Shown: positions 1 to 8,376, numbered from the stretch's first letter. The stretch: DNA of 20,090 nt from Candidatus Portnoybacteria bacterium CG_4_9_14_3_um_filter_43_11 (GCA_002791035.1 PFWG01000061.1:6420-26509); one strand, 5' to 3'. The notes: generated by a model not told the origin, from the sequence alone. Made by a program: numbers and translations.

Positions 1-967
1 GGCGAAGAAGGGCTGGGTCTAAAACATCGGGTCGGTTGGTCGCCGAAATCAGGATAATGCCGGTATTGGGGTCAAAACCGTCCATTTCAACCAAAATTTG
101 ATTTAAGGTTTGTTCTCTTTCGTCGTGGCCGCTGCCTAAACCGACGCCTCTTTGTCGGCCGATAGCATCTAATTCGTCAACAAAAATCAATGCCGGAGCG
201 TATTTCTTGGCGGTCTGGAAAAGGTCTCTAACTCGACTAGATCCGACTCCGACAAACATTTCCACGAATTCCGAACCAGAAGCGGAAAAGAAAGGGACGC
301 CGGCTTCGCTGGCAACCGCCCGGGCAAGAAGGGTTTTGCCGGTGCCGGGCGCGCCGACGAGCAAAACGCCCTTGGGGATTTTGGCGCCGATATTGGTGAA
401 TTTTTTCGGGTTTTTTAAAAAATCAACCACTTCGCCCAGTTCTTCTTTGGCTTCTTTCAACCCGGCGACATCCTTGAAACTAACGCGGTTTCTTTTGTCT
501 TTCGGGTCGATCAAGCGCGCCCGGGAACGGCCGAAAGTAAGGGCCTGCATCTGGCCGCGCTGAGCGCCGCGGAACATAAACCAAAAGAAAAATCCAATAA
601 TAATCAGCGGCAATAAAATAGGCAAAAGAGTCCCTAACCAAAAATTCAAAGCGCTTTCGCTCTTGACCTGCAAATCAACCAATTGAAGTTTTTGCGCGTC
701 AACGCCGTAATTTTTGAGCGATTCGGTTAAAGAAATCTCTTTTTCCTTAACGGCAGTTTCTAAGTTTCCGTTTTTTAATTCAATTTGCAGTTGGTTGCTA
801 TCAATCGCGATACTTTTGACCTCTTCGCCGTTAATTTGACTGACTAACTGCGTTAAGGATGCCTCGGGGTTGCCGCTATTTCCGCCATTGAGCAACGAAA
901 AAACACTGGCGATTATCAGCAACGCCAAAAAAGCAATGCCTAAATTTTTAAGTAAATATTTCATCAT
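1..967 (-). CDS. ftsH: ATP-dependent zinc metalloprotease FtsH, N-terminal part (cut by window edge)
   Basis: Membrane-bound AAA+ protease that extracts and degrades membrane and soluble proteins. Only the first 322 codons are present; the gene continues past base 1. Reading the minus strand gives two TM segments (about residues 10-27 and 111-132) flanking an extracytoplasmic FtsH_ext domain, then the AAA domain: Walker A GAPGTGKT (205-212, with Ala where most FtsH have Pro), pore loop FVEMFVG (234-240), Walker B IFVDE (261-265) and the start of the second region of homology, [15 protein letters not shown]. The zinc HExxH protease domain lies outside the window. The start is the first ATG of an ATG-ATG pair (967 or 964). 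There is no Shine-Dalgarno; a perfect TATAAT ends 8 nt upstream, so the mRNA may be leaderless. The S1 protein gene lies 9 bp upstream on the same strand. Confidence 0.96.
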   Translation of the reverse strand, partial: MMKYLLKNLGIAFLALLIIASVFSLLNGGNSGNPEASLTQLVSQINGEEVKSIAIDSNQLQIELKNGNLETAVKEKEISLTESLKNYGVDAQKLQLVDLQVKSESALNFWLGTLLPILLPLIIIGFFFWFMFRGAQRGQMQALTFGRSRARLIDPKDKRNRVSFKDVAGLKEAKEELGEVVDFLKNPKKFTNIGAKIPKGVLLVGAPGTGKTLLARAVASEAGVPFFSASGSEFVEMFVGVGSSRVRDLFQTAKKYAPALIFVDELDAIGRQRGVGLGSGHDEREQTLNQILVEMDGFDPNTGIILISATNRPDVLDPALLR

Positions 968-975
968 CTTTTAAG

Positions 976-981
976 ATTATA
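976..981 (-). promoter_or_regulatory. -10 element for ftsH overlapping the S1 gene stop codon
   Basis: On the minus strand TATAAT occupies 981-976 and contains the TAA stop (979-977) of the S1 gene. Eight bases separate it from the ftsH ATG at 967. No good -35 is visible at 16-18 nt; the closest is ATGACG at 16 nt. The hexamer is perfect, but its function is inferred. Confidence 0.5.
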
Positions 982-2044
982 GTTCTGTCAATGCCAGCGT
1001 CATTTTATGTTTTTCCGGCGAAAGGGAAGTAATCTTGAATTTATATGTCTGGTCAAATTTAACATTATTTGACGCTTCGGCCGGGAGGAGGCCATAAATC
1101 CCTTTTTCTATCTCAACAAAAACCCCGGCTGACGACGATTTTATCGTCCGGCCGTTAACTGTTCGGCCGGACTGATATTTATCTTCTATTTTTTGCCAAG
1201 GGTCATCTTTTAAGGTTTTAAGCGACAGGGAAATTTGGCTATTGCTGATGTTGGTGATTTGCGCTTTGACTTTGTCGTTTTCTTTAATGATTTGGCTGGG
1301 ATGGTCAATTATTTCCCAAGCCAGTTCTGAAATGTGCGCCAAGCCCTCCAGATTATCTCCAAATTTGATAAAGGCGCCAAAATCAGCCAGAGCGGTGACG
1401 GTACCTTCAACGATGTCGCCTTCCTTGTATTTTTCCAGGTTTTTTTTCAATTCTTTCTCCCGGGCCAGTTTTTCAGAGACGATTAGCTTTTCGTCTCTCT
1501 TGTCCAGGGTAATGATTTTAACCAACATTTCTTTTCCGACAAAAATATTGAGATGTTTGAGTATTTTGTTCTTATCGCCGCCTTCCACTCGCGGGTAATT
1601 TTGAGGAGAGAGTTGAGAGACGGGTAAAAATCCGACAATACCCGAGTATTCAATGACCAGACCGCCCCGATTGGCCTCAATTACCCTGACAGAGATTGTT
1701 TCGTTGTTTTCTTTTGTTTCTCTCAGGTCGTTCCAGATTTTTTTAAGGTTAGCTTCTTTAAACGAAAGTTCAATATAGCCGTCTTCGTTTTCCGGGCCGA
1801 TGACTAGAGCCGATATTTTCTGCCCGACTTTTAATCCCTTAACAAGCGTTCTGTTTTCCTTTATTTCTCCGCCATAAACAACGCCGGCGCCGATACTGTC
1901 TATTTCAACGACAATTTCGGTTTTGCTGACTTTAATAATTGTTCCCTCAATAATATCGCCGGGCTGAGGCAAAGAAACAATTTTTTTCTCTTTGGCTAAG
2001 AGTTCCTTCATTTTGCTGGTTTTGTTCGTTTCTTTTTTAGTCAT
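977..2044 (-). CDS. rpsA: S1 RNA-binding repeat protein (30S ribosomal protein S1-like)
   Basis: Protein of 355 aa with four S1/OB-fold repeats at about residues 28-95, 113-192, 208-276 and 290-352. The third is the most canonical (GDIVEGTVTALADFGAFIKF ... GLAHISEL). S1 proteins hold mRNA on the 30S subunit; E. coli S1 has six repeats, so this is a short form as in many non-proteobacteria. I place the start at ATG 2044. A TTG at 2074 would add ten residues, but it lies upstream of the transcription start predicted from TTGCCA-N17-TATACT (2082-2054), and the added residues do not look like S1 sequence. A weak AAGGA before the TTG is the only argument for the longer form. It is divergent from the MBL gene and followed 9 bp later by ftsH. 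Confidence 0.9.
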   Translation of the reverse strand: MTKKETNKTSKMKELLAKEKKIVSLPQPGDIIEGTIIKVSKTEIVVEIDSIGAGVVYGGEIKENRTLVKGLKVGQKISALVIGPENEDGYIELSFKEANLKKIWNDLRETKENNETISVRVIEANRGGLVIEYSGIVGFLPVSQLSPQNYPRVEGGDKNKILKHLNIFVGKEMLVKIITLDKRDEKLIVSEKLAREKELKKNLEKYKEGDIVEGTVTALADFGAFIKFGDNLEGLAHISELAWEIIDHPSQIIKENDKVKAQITNISNSQISLSLKTLKDDPWQKIEDKYQSGRTVNGRTIKSSSAGVFVEIEKGIYGLLPAEASNNVKFDQTYKFKITSLSPEKHKMTLALTEL

Positions 2045-2053
2045 ACAAACACA

Positions 2054-2104
2054 AGTATATCGCAAGATTTTCAACTTGGCAAGTCCTTGAAAGTATGATA
2101 AAAT
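2054..2104. promoter_or_regulatory. Divergent promoters sharing one palindromic -35 region (S1 gene / MBL gene)
   Basis: Plus strand: TTGGCA (2076-2081), 17-nt spacer, TAAAAT (2099-2104), then 7 nt to the MBL ATG at 2112. Minus strand: TTGCCA (2082-2077), 17-nt spacer, TATACT (2059-2054), then 9 nt to the S1 ATG at 2044. The two -35 hexamers overlap inside the inverted repeat ACTTG-G-CAAGT (2074-2084), so RNA polymerase could occupy only one side at a time. Both start codons lie at or within a few bases of the predicted transcription start. Confidence 0.6.
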
Positions 2105-2111
2105 AAAACAT

Positions 2112-2759
2112 ATGACAATAAATTGGTACGGCCAATCGTGTTTTAAGATATCTAATCAAGGTGGACATCTGGCTCTTATTATTGACCCCTTTGATAAATC
2201 AATCGGGCTGATTCCGCCTCGCGGCGCGGCGGATATTGTTTTGGTTTCTCACGACCATCGCGACCACAACAACATTAAAGCCATTGCCGGCGCGCCTTTT
2301 ATCGTCAATGGGCCGGGCGAATACGAAGTTAAGGGCGTTTCAATTAACGGAATAGCAAGCTATCATGATAAAAAAGAGGGCGAAGAGAGAGGGTCAAACA
2401 CGATTTATCTAATAGAAATGGATAAAATAAAGGTTTGTCATTTAGGCGACTTTGGCCAGGAAAAATTAAGCGACAGTCAATTGGAAGCGATTGGCGATGT
2501 TGACATTTTAATGATTCCAGTTGGTGGGGAATATACTATCGGCGCTTCGGAGGCGGCCAAAATCGCCAAGCAAATTGAACCGCGTTTGATTATCCCGATG
2601 CATTACAAGGTGCCTCATCTGTCTATTGATGGTTTGGCGACGCCAGACGATTTTCTAAAAGAAATGGGCGTGGAAGAAAAGACAGTTATTGAAAAGCTAA
2701 CCCTCAAAGAAAAGGATTTGTCCAGCAAAGAAATGGAAGTGGTTTTATTCAAGATTTAA
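2112..2759 (+). CDS. MBL-fold metallo-hydrolase
   Basis: A 215-aa protein of the metallo-beta-lactamase fold, closest in style to the small Lactamase_B_3 / YtnP-like group of Zn-dependent hydrolases. The start MTINWYGQSCFKI is the typical first strand. The metal site reads HDHRDH (H47, H49, D51, H52), H85, D113 in LGDFG and H164 in IPMHY, so all expected ligands are present. The substrate cannot be read from sequence. It is the first gene of a plus-strand run, one base before the membrane protein gene at 2761 and upstream of gyrA. There is no Shine-Dalgarno; the ATG is 7 nt after a -10 element, suggesting leaderless translation. Confidence 0.88.
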   Translation: MTINWYGQSCFKISNQGGHLALIIDPFDKSIGLIPPRGAADIVLVSHDHRDHNNIKAIAGAPFIVNGPGEYEVKGVSINGIASYHDKKEGEERGSNTIYLIEMDKIKVCHLGDFGQEKLSDSQLEAIGDVDILMIPVGGEYTIGASEAAKIAKQIEPRLIIPMHYKVPHLSIDGLATPDDFLKEMGVEEKTVIEKLTLKEKDLSSKEMEVVLFKI

Positions 2760-2760
2760 T

Positions 2761-3138
2761 ATGTCTTTGATAAGTTTTATAGAAAAAATTCAGAATAAGC
2801 CAAGGCATATTCGCGTTCAAATCCTCTGGCTTTCGGTTTCATTGGCGATGTTCTTTGTTGTTTCCGGCTGGGTAATTTATCTAAATCATTCTCTATTGCC
2901 GTTGTCGGCAAAAAGCGAACCTTTAGAAACGGAAGAATCAAAAAATTTGCCTTCTTTGATAGAATCGTTTAAAGCGAGCATCGGTTCTTTTTTTCAAAAA
3001 AGCAAAGAAGAATTATTGAACACGCCGGAAAATACTCTCCAGGCGCCAGAGGATAAAACTCAAATTCAGGAGAATAACATCGGTTCGGAGAGAAAGGAAG
3101 AGGAAATTCAGCCGGCAGAATTGCCCTTAAGCCGATAA
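2761..3138 (+). CDS. Hypothetical single-pass membrane protein
   Basis: A 125-aa protein I do not recognise. It has a short basic N-terminus, one hydrophobic segment at about residues 21-41 (ILWLSVSLAMFFVVSGWVIY), and a polar Glu/Lys/Pro-rich tail predicted to be disordered. By the positive-inside rule the N-terminus is cytoplasmic and the tail external. It starts one base after the MBL stop and ends 9 bp before gyrA, so it is very likely co-transcribed with both. No Shine-Dalgarno is visible; translational coupling to the upstream stop is plausible. I propose no function. Confidence 0.75.
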   Translation: MSLISFIEKIQNKPRHIRVQILWLSVSLAMFFVVSGWVIYLNHSLLPLSAKSEPLETEESKNLPSLIESFKASIGSFFQKSKEELLNTPENTLQAPEDKTQIQENNIGSERKEEEIQPAELPLSR

Positions 3139-3147
3139 TGGCCCTAT

Positions 3148-5580
3148 ATGGAAATAGAATATATCAAAAAACGCTCCATTAGCGACGAAATGAAAGAGTC
3201 CTATCTGGACTATGCTATGAGCGTCATCGTTTCGCGGGCTTTGCCCGATGTCCGCGATGGGCTAAAGCCGGTTCACCGCCGGATTCTTTATGCTATGCAC
3301 AAAATGGGGTTGGGCAGCGCCGGCCGGTATCGGAAATCGGCGACGGTCGTGGGGGAGACCTTAGGCAAATATCATCCGCACGGCGATATGGCCGTCTATG
3401 ATACCATGGTCAGAATGGCCCAGGAATTCTCAATGAGGTATCCCTTAGTTGATGGGCAGGGAAATTTTGGCTCGGTTGACGGCGACAGCGCGGCCGCCTC
3501 CAGATACACCGAAGCAAAGATGACCAAGATTACCGAGGAGATGCTTGTTGATATTGAAAAAGAGACCATTAACTGGGTGGATAACTACGACAGCACGCGC
3601 CGGGAGCCGTCGGTTTTGCCGGCCAAAGTCCCACTATTGCTTTTAAACGGGACAATGGGCATTGCCGTCGGAATGGCAACTAATATCCCGCCGCATAATT
3701 TAGACGAATTGGTAGACGCGATTATTTACCTAATTGACAATCCTGAAGCTGGCATAAAGGACCTGTTGAAATTTATCAAGGGACCGGACTTTCCGACCGG
3801 CGGCGAGATCTATGACCGCCAGGGAATGTTTCAGACATACAGCGCCGGCAAAGGTCCGATTGTCTGCCGGGCCAGAGCGGAAATTGTTGAAAAGAAAAAT
3901 GGCCAGTTTCAAATCATTATTAGCGAAATTACCTACGGGACAAACAAGGCCAACTTAATTATCCGAATGGCCGATTTGGTCAAAGACAAGAAAATTCAGG
4001 GGATTAAAGATATTCGGGACGAATCGGACAAAGACGGCGTTCGGGTGGTGATTACTCTTAAAAATGACGCTTACCCGCAAAAAGTTCTCAACCGGCTTTT
4101 TAAGCTAACTGACCTTCAAAAAACCTTCCACTTGAATATGCTGGCTTTAGTTAACGGCATCCAGCCGCAGGTCTTGTCGCTCAAAGGGGTTTTAGAAGAA
4201 TATGTTAAACACCGCCAAGAAATTGTTACTCGTCGGACCAAGTTTGAACTGGAACAGGCCAAAGAAAGAGCTCATATTCTTGAGGGGCTAAGCAAAGCGC
4301 TTGACCATATTGACGCTGTCATAGAAACGATTAAAAAATCGCCGGACAAGGAAACCGCCCATAAGAATTTGATGAAAACATTCAAATTGAGCGACCGACA
4401 AGCTAGCGCGATTTTGGAAATGCGCCTTCAGACCCTGGCCGGTTTGGAGCAAAAGAAAATCAAAGACGAATTAAAGGAGAAACTGAAGCTAATCGAGGGA
4501 CTAAAAAGCTTACTGAAGAGTCCGAAAAAGATTTTAGCCGTCATTAAAAAAGAATTGACCGAATTAAAAGCCAAATACGCCAACAAAAGGAGAACCAAAG
4601 TTTTCAGCCGGTCGGTGGATAAAATCTCAGAAGAGGATTTGGTCCCTCAAGAAGAGTGCGTTATTATTCTTACTTGCGGCGGCTACGTCAAGAGAGTTAA
4701 TCCGCAGTCCTATCGGGCGCAAAAAAGAGGCGGCAAGGGGAAGATTGGAATTATTCCGCGCAAGGAAGACGCCGTCGGGTTTTTCATTCCGGCTTTAACT
4801 CATAACGACATTCTCTTTTTTACCGACCACGGCCGAGTTTTTAAGACCAAGGCCTACGAAATCCCGGAAGCCAGTCGGACAGCAAGAGGTCAGGCCATCG
4901 TTAATATCTTGCAATTGGGCGCCCAGGAAAAAGTTACCGCCGTTCACAATGTTTCCCAATCCAAAAAAATGAATTACTTGGTTATAGCGACGGACAAAGG
5001 CGTTATTAAAAGAACAAAAATAGAAGAATTCGCCAACTTGAGGAAAAACGGTCTTATCGCTGTTAAACTGGCTAAGAACGATAAACTTCGTTGGGCCAAG
5101 ATGACTTCCGGCCAAGACGAAGTTATTCTAATCACCGCCAAGGGGCAAAGTATTCGTTTCAAAGAAGGCGATGTCAGGGCGGTGGGCCGGTCGGCCGCCG
5201 GCGTCAGGGGCGTTAATTTAAAGAGCGGCGACGAGATGGTCAGAATGGATGTAATCAGAAAAGAATTGACCGATAAAAACCAAAAACTGCTCGTTTTAAC
5301 TGAAAACGGTTTTGGCAAGAGAACCGATATCAAGCACTACAAAATCCAAAAAAGAGGCGGGATGGGAATCAAAACGGCGAAAATCACCGAAAAAACCGGC
5401 AATATTGTCGTCAGCCAGATTATCAGCGACCAGCACGAGGATTTAATCGCCATTTCACAGAAAGGACAGGTCATTCGGACAAAACTGAAAGATATTTCTT
5501 CTTTAGGGCGGGCGACCCAGGGAGTCCGGGTAATGAAATTGAAGCCGGGCGACAAAATTGCTTCGGCGGCTTGTATTTAA
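3148..5580 (+). CDS. gyrA: DNA gyrase subunit A
   Basis: An 810-aa type IIA topoisomerase subunit that cleaves and rejoins DNA, making negative supercoils with GyrB and ATP. The N-terminal winged-helix/tower part is complete: [20 protein letters not shown] near residue 19, catalytic Tyr120 in SRYTEAKM, then the coiled-coil region about 345-480. The C-terminal beta-pinwheel begins near 500 and carries a GyrA box, QKRGGKG (525-531), which distinguishes gyrase from ParC; a related QKRGGMG occurs in a later blade. The position matching E. coli Ser83 is Met81 (HGDMAVYD), while the Asp87 equivalent (Asp85) is kept. It ends at ASAACI with no acidic tail. gyrB is not in the window. The ATG follows the upstream gene by 9 bp without a Shine-Dalgarno. 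Confidence 0.97.
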   Translation: MEIEYIKKRSISDEMKESYLDYAMSVIVSRALPDVRDGLKPVHRRILYAMHKMGLGSAGRYRKSATVVGETLGKYHPHGDMAVYDTMVRMAQEFSMRYPLVDGQGNFGSVDGDSAAASRYTEAKMTKITEEMLVDIEKETINWVDNYDSTRREPSVLPAKVPLLLLNGTMGIAVGMATNIPPHNLDELVDAIIYLIDNPEAGIKDLLKFIKGPDFPTGGEIYDRQGMFQTYSAGKGPIVCRARAEIVEKKNGQFQIIISEITYGTNKANLIIRMADLVKDKKIQGIKDIRDESDKDGVRVVITLKNDAYPQKVLNRLFKLTDLQKTFHLNMLALVNGIQPQVLSLKGVLEEYVKHRQEIVTRRTKFELEQAKERAHILEGLSKALDHIDAVIETIKKSPDKETAHKNLMKTFKLSDRQASAILEMRLQTLAGLEQKKIKDELKEKLKLIEGLKSLLKSPKKILAVIKKELTELKAKYANKRRTKVFSRSVDKISEEDLVPQEECVIILTCGGYVKRVNPQSYRAQKRGGKGKIGIIPRKEDAVGFFIPALTHNDILFFTDHGRVFKTKAYEIPEASRTARGQAIVNILQLGAQEKVTAVHNVSQSKKMNYLVIATDKGVIKRTKIEEFANLRKNGLIAVKLAKNDKLRWAKMTSGQDEVILITAKGQSIRFKEGDVRAVGRSAAGVRGVNLKSGDEMVRMDVIRKELTDKNQKLLVLTENGFGKRTDIKHYKIQKRGGMGIKTAKITEKTGNIVVSQIISDQHEDLIAISQKGQVIRTKLKDISSLGRATQGVRVMKLKPGDKIASAACI

Positions 5581-5600
5581 TAATCGGTTATCCCCTTCTT

Positions 5601-5654
5601 TTGACAATTGTTTTTTGTTAGAATTAGGTAATTCCACTGCGGCGAACTCGCCGC
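5601..5654 (+). promoter_or_regulatory. Candidate promoter and short hairpin before the methyltransferase gene
   Basis: The 99-bp gap after gyrA has TTGACA (5601-5606) with a possible TAGGTA -10 at 5625-5630 (18-nt spacer). Next comes a perfect 7-bp inverted repeat, GCGGCGA-AC-TCGCCGC (5639-5654), which would fold at about +2 to +17 of the transcript. The -35 matches consensus; the -10 is weak. No T-run follows the hairpin, so it is not a typical terminator. Confidence 0.4.
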
Positions 5655-5679
5655 GCGTAAGGATAATTGGTCGTTTTCT

Positions 5680-6252
5680 ATGGAGACAACCCGGGAAGGC
5701 CTGCCCGAACGACCGATGTCGTTCGGTCGGGCGGGGTTTTCCAGCCCTGAAAAAATATTAGAGCAGATTGAAATCCGCGAGCAAATGGAAGCGGCTGATT
5801 TCGGTTGCGGACACGGTTTTTTCAGTATCCTGCTGGCCAAAAGAATACCCAAGGGCAAGGTCTACGCCTTGGATGTTGTCAAAGAGGCGCTGGAAGCGGT
5901 TCAAAGCCGAGCCAAACTGGAAAAAATTGATAATATTGAAACAATCCAGGCCAATTTGGAGAATTTCGGCGGCTCAAAACTGAAAAATAACTCAATGGAC
6001 ATTGTTTTGATAAGGAATATTTTGTTCCAGTCGCAAAAAAAAGAAGAGATTATCAGAGAAGCCAAAAGGGCGCTAAAGAAGGGCGGAGAAATGGTCATTA
6101 TTGAGTGGAAAGCGGATTCAGTTATGGCGCCCAAAGAAGGCTGGTTAATAGAAAAAGAAATGGCTAAAAAATTGGCTGAAAGCGACGGCTTTAATTTTAA
6201 AAAAGAAATGATTATAGATTCGCATCATTACGGCTTGGTTTTTAATAAATAG
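5680..6252 (+). CDS. Class I SAM-dependent methyltransferase
   Basis: A 190-aa Rossmann-fold methyltransferase. Motif I is AADFGCGHGFF (about 38-48), the acidic residue after strand 2 is Asp65 in VYALDVV, and the strand-4 region reads MDIVLIRNILFQSQ (106-119). The size and the sequence PEKILEQI before motif I fit the small methyltransferases common in CPR genomes; the substrate is unknown. ATG 5680 is the only usable upstream start: the frame has no other ATG, GTG or TTG back to the stop at 5629. Residues about 7-19 are encoded by a palindromic element (5699-5735) and look inserted. An alternative start is Met13. The solute-binding protein gene follows after 2 bp. Confidence 0.85.
   Translation: METTREGLPERPMSFGRAGFSSPEKILEQIEIREQMEAADFGCGHGFFSILLAKRIPKGKVYALDVVKEALEAVQSRAKLEKIDNIETIQANLENFGGSKLKNNSMDIVLIRNILFQSQKKEEIIREAKRALKKGGEMVIIEWKADSVMAPKEGWLIEKEMAKKLAESDGFNFKKEMIIDSHHYGLVFNK
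5699..5735 (+). repeat. Palindromic element inside the methyltransferase N-terminus
   Basis: GCCTGCCCG (5699-5707), a variable centre, then GGCGGG (5730-5735). Bases 5704-5716 pair with 5719-5731 at 11 of 13 positions around a TG loop. The same outer arms occur in the valS element (16056-16086) with a different centre. The reading frame is open through the element. Confidence 0.6.
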
Positions 6253-6254
6253 GG

Positions 6255-7550
6255 ATGAAAAAAAATAAATCAATAATTTTATACGGTTTCTTTGTCCCGA
6301 TATTTATCTTTGGACTGGCGGCGGCTTTGCCCGGCTGTAAAGAGCCATTGCAAGAAGAAGTAAGTTTGGAATTTTGGGGGGTCTATGACGACTCGGATGT
6401 CTTTAGCCAATTGATTGACAAATTCAACGAGGAATTTCCCCGAACGCGGATAACTTACTACAAGAAAACATACGAGACCTACGAAAAAGACCTTTTGGAA
6501 GCGATGGTCACTGGTCGGGGACCGGATATTTTTATGCTTCACAATACTTGGCTGCCTCGCTACGGCGATAGAATATCCTTCGCGCCGGAAAGCATTGTTT
6601 CTTTCCGCCAGTTTCAGACGGATTTTGTCGATGTTGTTATTAATGATTTTTCCTTAAACAGCGCTGTCGCGGCTCTGCCGATGAGCGTTGATACCTTGGC
6701 GCTGTATTACAACAAAGATATTTTCAATACCGCCAGTATTCCTCAATCCCCGCTCACCTGGGACGAATTTTTAGACGATGTGGAGAAAATAACCGTCAAA
6801 GACGACAAAGACAATATTATTTTGGCCGGCGCCGCTCTGGGCACGGCCAGAAACATTAACCGTTCCACCGATATCTTATCTCTTTTAATGCTTCAGTCCG
6901 GATTAGAGATATTTAACACAGAAAGCGGACAGGCGACCTTTAACGAACCGATCAGTGTCAATGGCGAAAGATATCGTGTCGGCGAAAGGGCGCTGGAATT
7001 TTACACCGATTTTGCCAATCCGCTCAAAAGCGTCTATACCTGGAATGACCTGATGCATTATTCTATTGACGCTTTTTACGAGGGTAAAACGGCGACAATG
7101 CTAAACTATTCTTATCATATTCCGACAATCAGGGCTAAGGCGTCTTATTTGAATTTCGGCGTGGCGGCTATGCCCCAGATTAAAACCGCTTCTAAAAGCG
7201 TCAACTACGCCAATTACTGGGGCCTGACCGTTTCTCGTAATTCGCCGGCGCCGGACCGGGCTTGGCAATTTATCAACTGGTTGGCCGGCAACAAGGAAAA
7301 CGCCCGAATGTATCTGGAATTGACCGAAAAACCGTCCGCCCGCCGAGATTTGATTTTGGAGCAAGCCAGCGATCCGGATTTGGGTATTTTTGCCGAACAG
7401 GCCCTGACCGCCCGCTCCTGGTATCAAGTGGATAATCGGTCTATTGAGCAGATCTTGGCCGATATGATAGAATCAGTAGTAGCGGGAAAAACGACCATAG
7501 AAGAAGCGGTTAACAAGGCGTCTAATCAAATAACACTTTTGGCGAAATAG
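6255..7550 (+). CDS. Extracellular solute-binding lipoprotein (family 1, sugar-type)
   Basis: A 431-aa protein with a lipoprotein signal: basic start MKKNKS, hydrophobic core to about residue 24, and lipobox LPGC with Cys28 as the lipidation site. The mature protein begins with linker EPLQEE and strand SLEFWGVYDD, and has the family-1 pattern LLEAMVTGRGPDIFMLHNTW followed by YYNKDIFN and LTWDEFLDDVEKI. Family members bind sugars or oligosaccharides outside the cell and deliver them to an ABC permease. No permease or ATPase gene is beside it. It starts 2 bp after the methyltransferase stop and ends 7 bp before the first pilin-like gene, so these genes probably share a transcript. The ligand cannot be predicted, and a structural or adhesive role is possible. 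Confidence 0.9.
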   Translation: MKKNKSIILYGFFVPIFIFGLAAALPGCKEPLQEEVSLEFWGVYDDSDVFSQLIDKFNEEFPRTRITYYKKTYETYEKDLLEAMVTGRGPDIFMLHNTWLPRYGDRISFAPESIVSFRQFQTDFVDVVINDFSLNSAVAALPMSVDTLALYYNKDIFNTASIPQSPLTWDEFLDDVEKITVKDDKDNIILAGAALGTARNINRSTDILSLLMLQSGLEIFNTESGQATFNEPISVNGERYRVGERALEFYTDFANPLKSVYTWNDLMHYSIDAFYEGKTATMLNYSYHIPTIRAKASYLNFGVAAMPQIKTASKSVNYANYWGLTVSRNSPAPDRAWQFINWLAGNKENARMYLELTEKPSARRDLILEQASDPDLGIFAEQALTARSWYQVDNRSIEQILADMIESVVAGKTTIEEAVNKASNQITLLAK

Positions 7551-7557
7551 CATTCCA

Positions 7558-7971
7558 ATGACTAATTTCCAGAAAAAATTGCTTAGTTTGTTGATTTTAT
7601 TCGGGATATTTTCAGCTAATTTTGTCTTGGCTATTGGACTAGAGGGGCCGATCGTGCCATGCGGAACGAAATCAAGCGGCAGAGATTGCACTTTGTGCGA
7701 CCTCTGGCAATTAGCCAGCAATATCATTACCTTTATCAGTTTTAATCTGGCTATTCCTTTAGGAGTGTTCCTTTTTGTCGTTGCCGGCGCTATTTTTCTT
7801 GTCTCGGGCGGCAGTCCTAAAATGATTGAATGGGCTAAGACGATTTTTACCAATACCGTTGTCGGCCTAATTATCATCTATATCAGTTGGCTTTTTATTG
7901 ACACACTATTAAAAACCATCGCCCAAGGCAGTTTTGTCGGGGCCTGGAACCAGTTCCCGGTCTGCCGGTAA
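7558..7971 (+). CDS. VirB2/TrbC-like pilin protein, Cys-containing
   Basis: A 137-aa protein with an N-terminal signal-like segment (about 1-26, ending FVLA), a short external part with Cys35, Cys44 and Cys47, and two TM helices (about 56-83 and 98-121) separated by a polar turn SGGSPKMIEWAKT. A further Cys136 sits at the C-terminus. Two TM helices around a polar GG/Ala/Lys turn are the hallmark of VirB2/TrbC pilins of type IV secretion systems. Here it is the first and longest of four such genes. It starts 7 bp after the solute-binding protein and is followed by a 75-bp gap containing two hairpins. Other T4SS genes are not in the window, so assignment to a secretion machine is inference. Confidence 0.75.
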   Translation: MTNFQKKLLSLLILFGIFSANFVLAIGLEGPIVPCGTKSSGRDCTLCDLWQLASNIITFISFNLAIPLGVFLFVVAGAIFLVSGGSPKMIEWAKTIFTNTVVGLIIIYISWLFIDTLLKTIAQGSFVGAWNQFPVCR

Positions 7972-8030
7972 ATTATATCAATAGATATAATTTCATTCGC
8001 TCGGAAATAACTAAGCCAGCTTATTATTTC
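7970..8030 (+). repeat. Two AT-rich hairpins between pilin-like genes
   Basis: The first is a perfect 10-bp inverted repeat, AAATTATATC-AATA-GATATAATTT (7970-7993), starting at the stop codon of the upstream gene. The second pairs GAAATAA-c-TAAGC with GCTTATTATTTC (8004-8030), 12 bp with one bulged C and a CA loop. Neither has a GC-rich stem followed by a T-run, so they look more like RNA processing or stability elements than terminators. Confidence 0.55.
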
Positions 8031-8046
8031 CTCGCTCATATCAATT

Positions 8047-8376
8047 ATGAGAAAAATATTGCCAATTTCATTAATCTGCTTAACGCTCTTTCTTGCCGGC
8101 GTTCAGGTTATTTTCGGAGCGACAAAGCCGTCCGGTTTGAATTTGCCGGATATCACCATCCAGCAGTTATTAACAAATATTTTCAATTTGGTGGCCAAAA
8201 TTGTTGCCAGTATTGCCGCCTTAGCCATCGTTATTGGCGGGGTGATGTGGATGACGGCCGGCGGCAACGCCGAGACCGAGACCAAAGCCAGACAGACGAT
8301 AATCGCGGCGGTGATTGGTTTGATTATCGTCGGCGCCGCGGTCGGCATCGTCAATTTTGTTTTAAGGATTTTTTGA
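8047..8376 (+). CDS. VirB2/TrbC-like pilin protein
   Basis: A 109-aa protein with a signal-like N-terminus (about 1-24, ending VIFGA), a short linker, then TM1 (about 48-72) and TM2 (about 84-107) joined by the polar turn TAGGNAETETKARQ. The GGVMWMTAGGNAE motif is one I associate with CPR proteins annotated as pilin or TrbC/VirB2 family. The 3' 135 bases (8227-8361) are almost identical to those of the fourth gene of the set. No convincing Shine-Dalgarno precedes the ATG. It likely forms a membrane or pilus subunit; its function is not demonstrated. Confidence 0.78.
   Translation: MRKILPISLICLTLFLAGVQVIFGATKPSGLNLPDITIQQLLTNIFNLVAKIVASIAALAIVIGGVMWMTAGGNAETETKARQTIIAAVIGLIIVGAAVGIVNFVLRIF
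8227..8361 (+). repeat. 135-bp duplicated pilin 3' segment, copy 1
   Basis: Aligned without gaps to 8992-9126, I count 10 differences in 135 positions (about 93% identity). The segment covers TM1 end, polar turn and TM2 of the two pilin-like proteins. Confidence 0.85.

Noticed and set aside
207..563. Open plus-strand frame of 118 codons at the left end
   Set aside because: It is the antisense shadow of ftsH, whose frame gives full AAA motifs.
2045..2074. TTG start at 2074 giving a 365-aa S1 protein
   Set aside because: It lies upstream of the predicted transcription start and adds a non-S1-like MKILRYTCVC segment; ATG 2044 is preferred.
5558..5761. Plus-strand 67-codon frame between gyrA and the methyltransferase
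   Set aside because: It overlaps gyrA's end and the palindromic element, lacks start signals and has no recognisable sequence.
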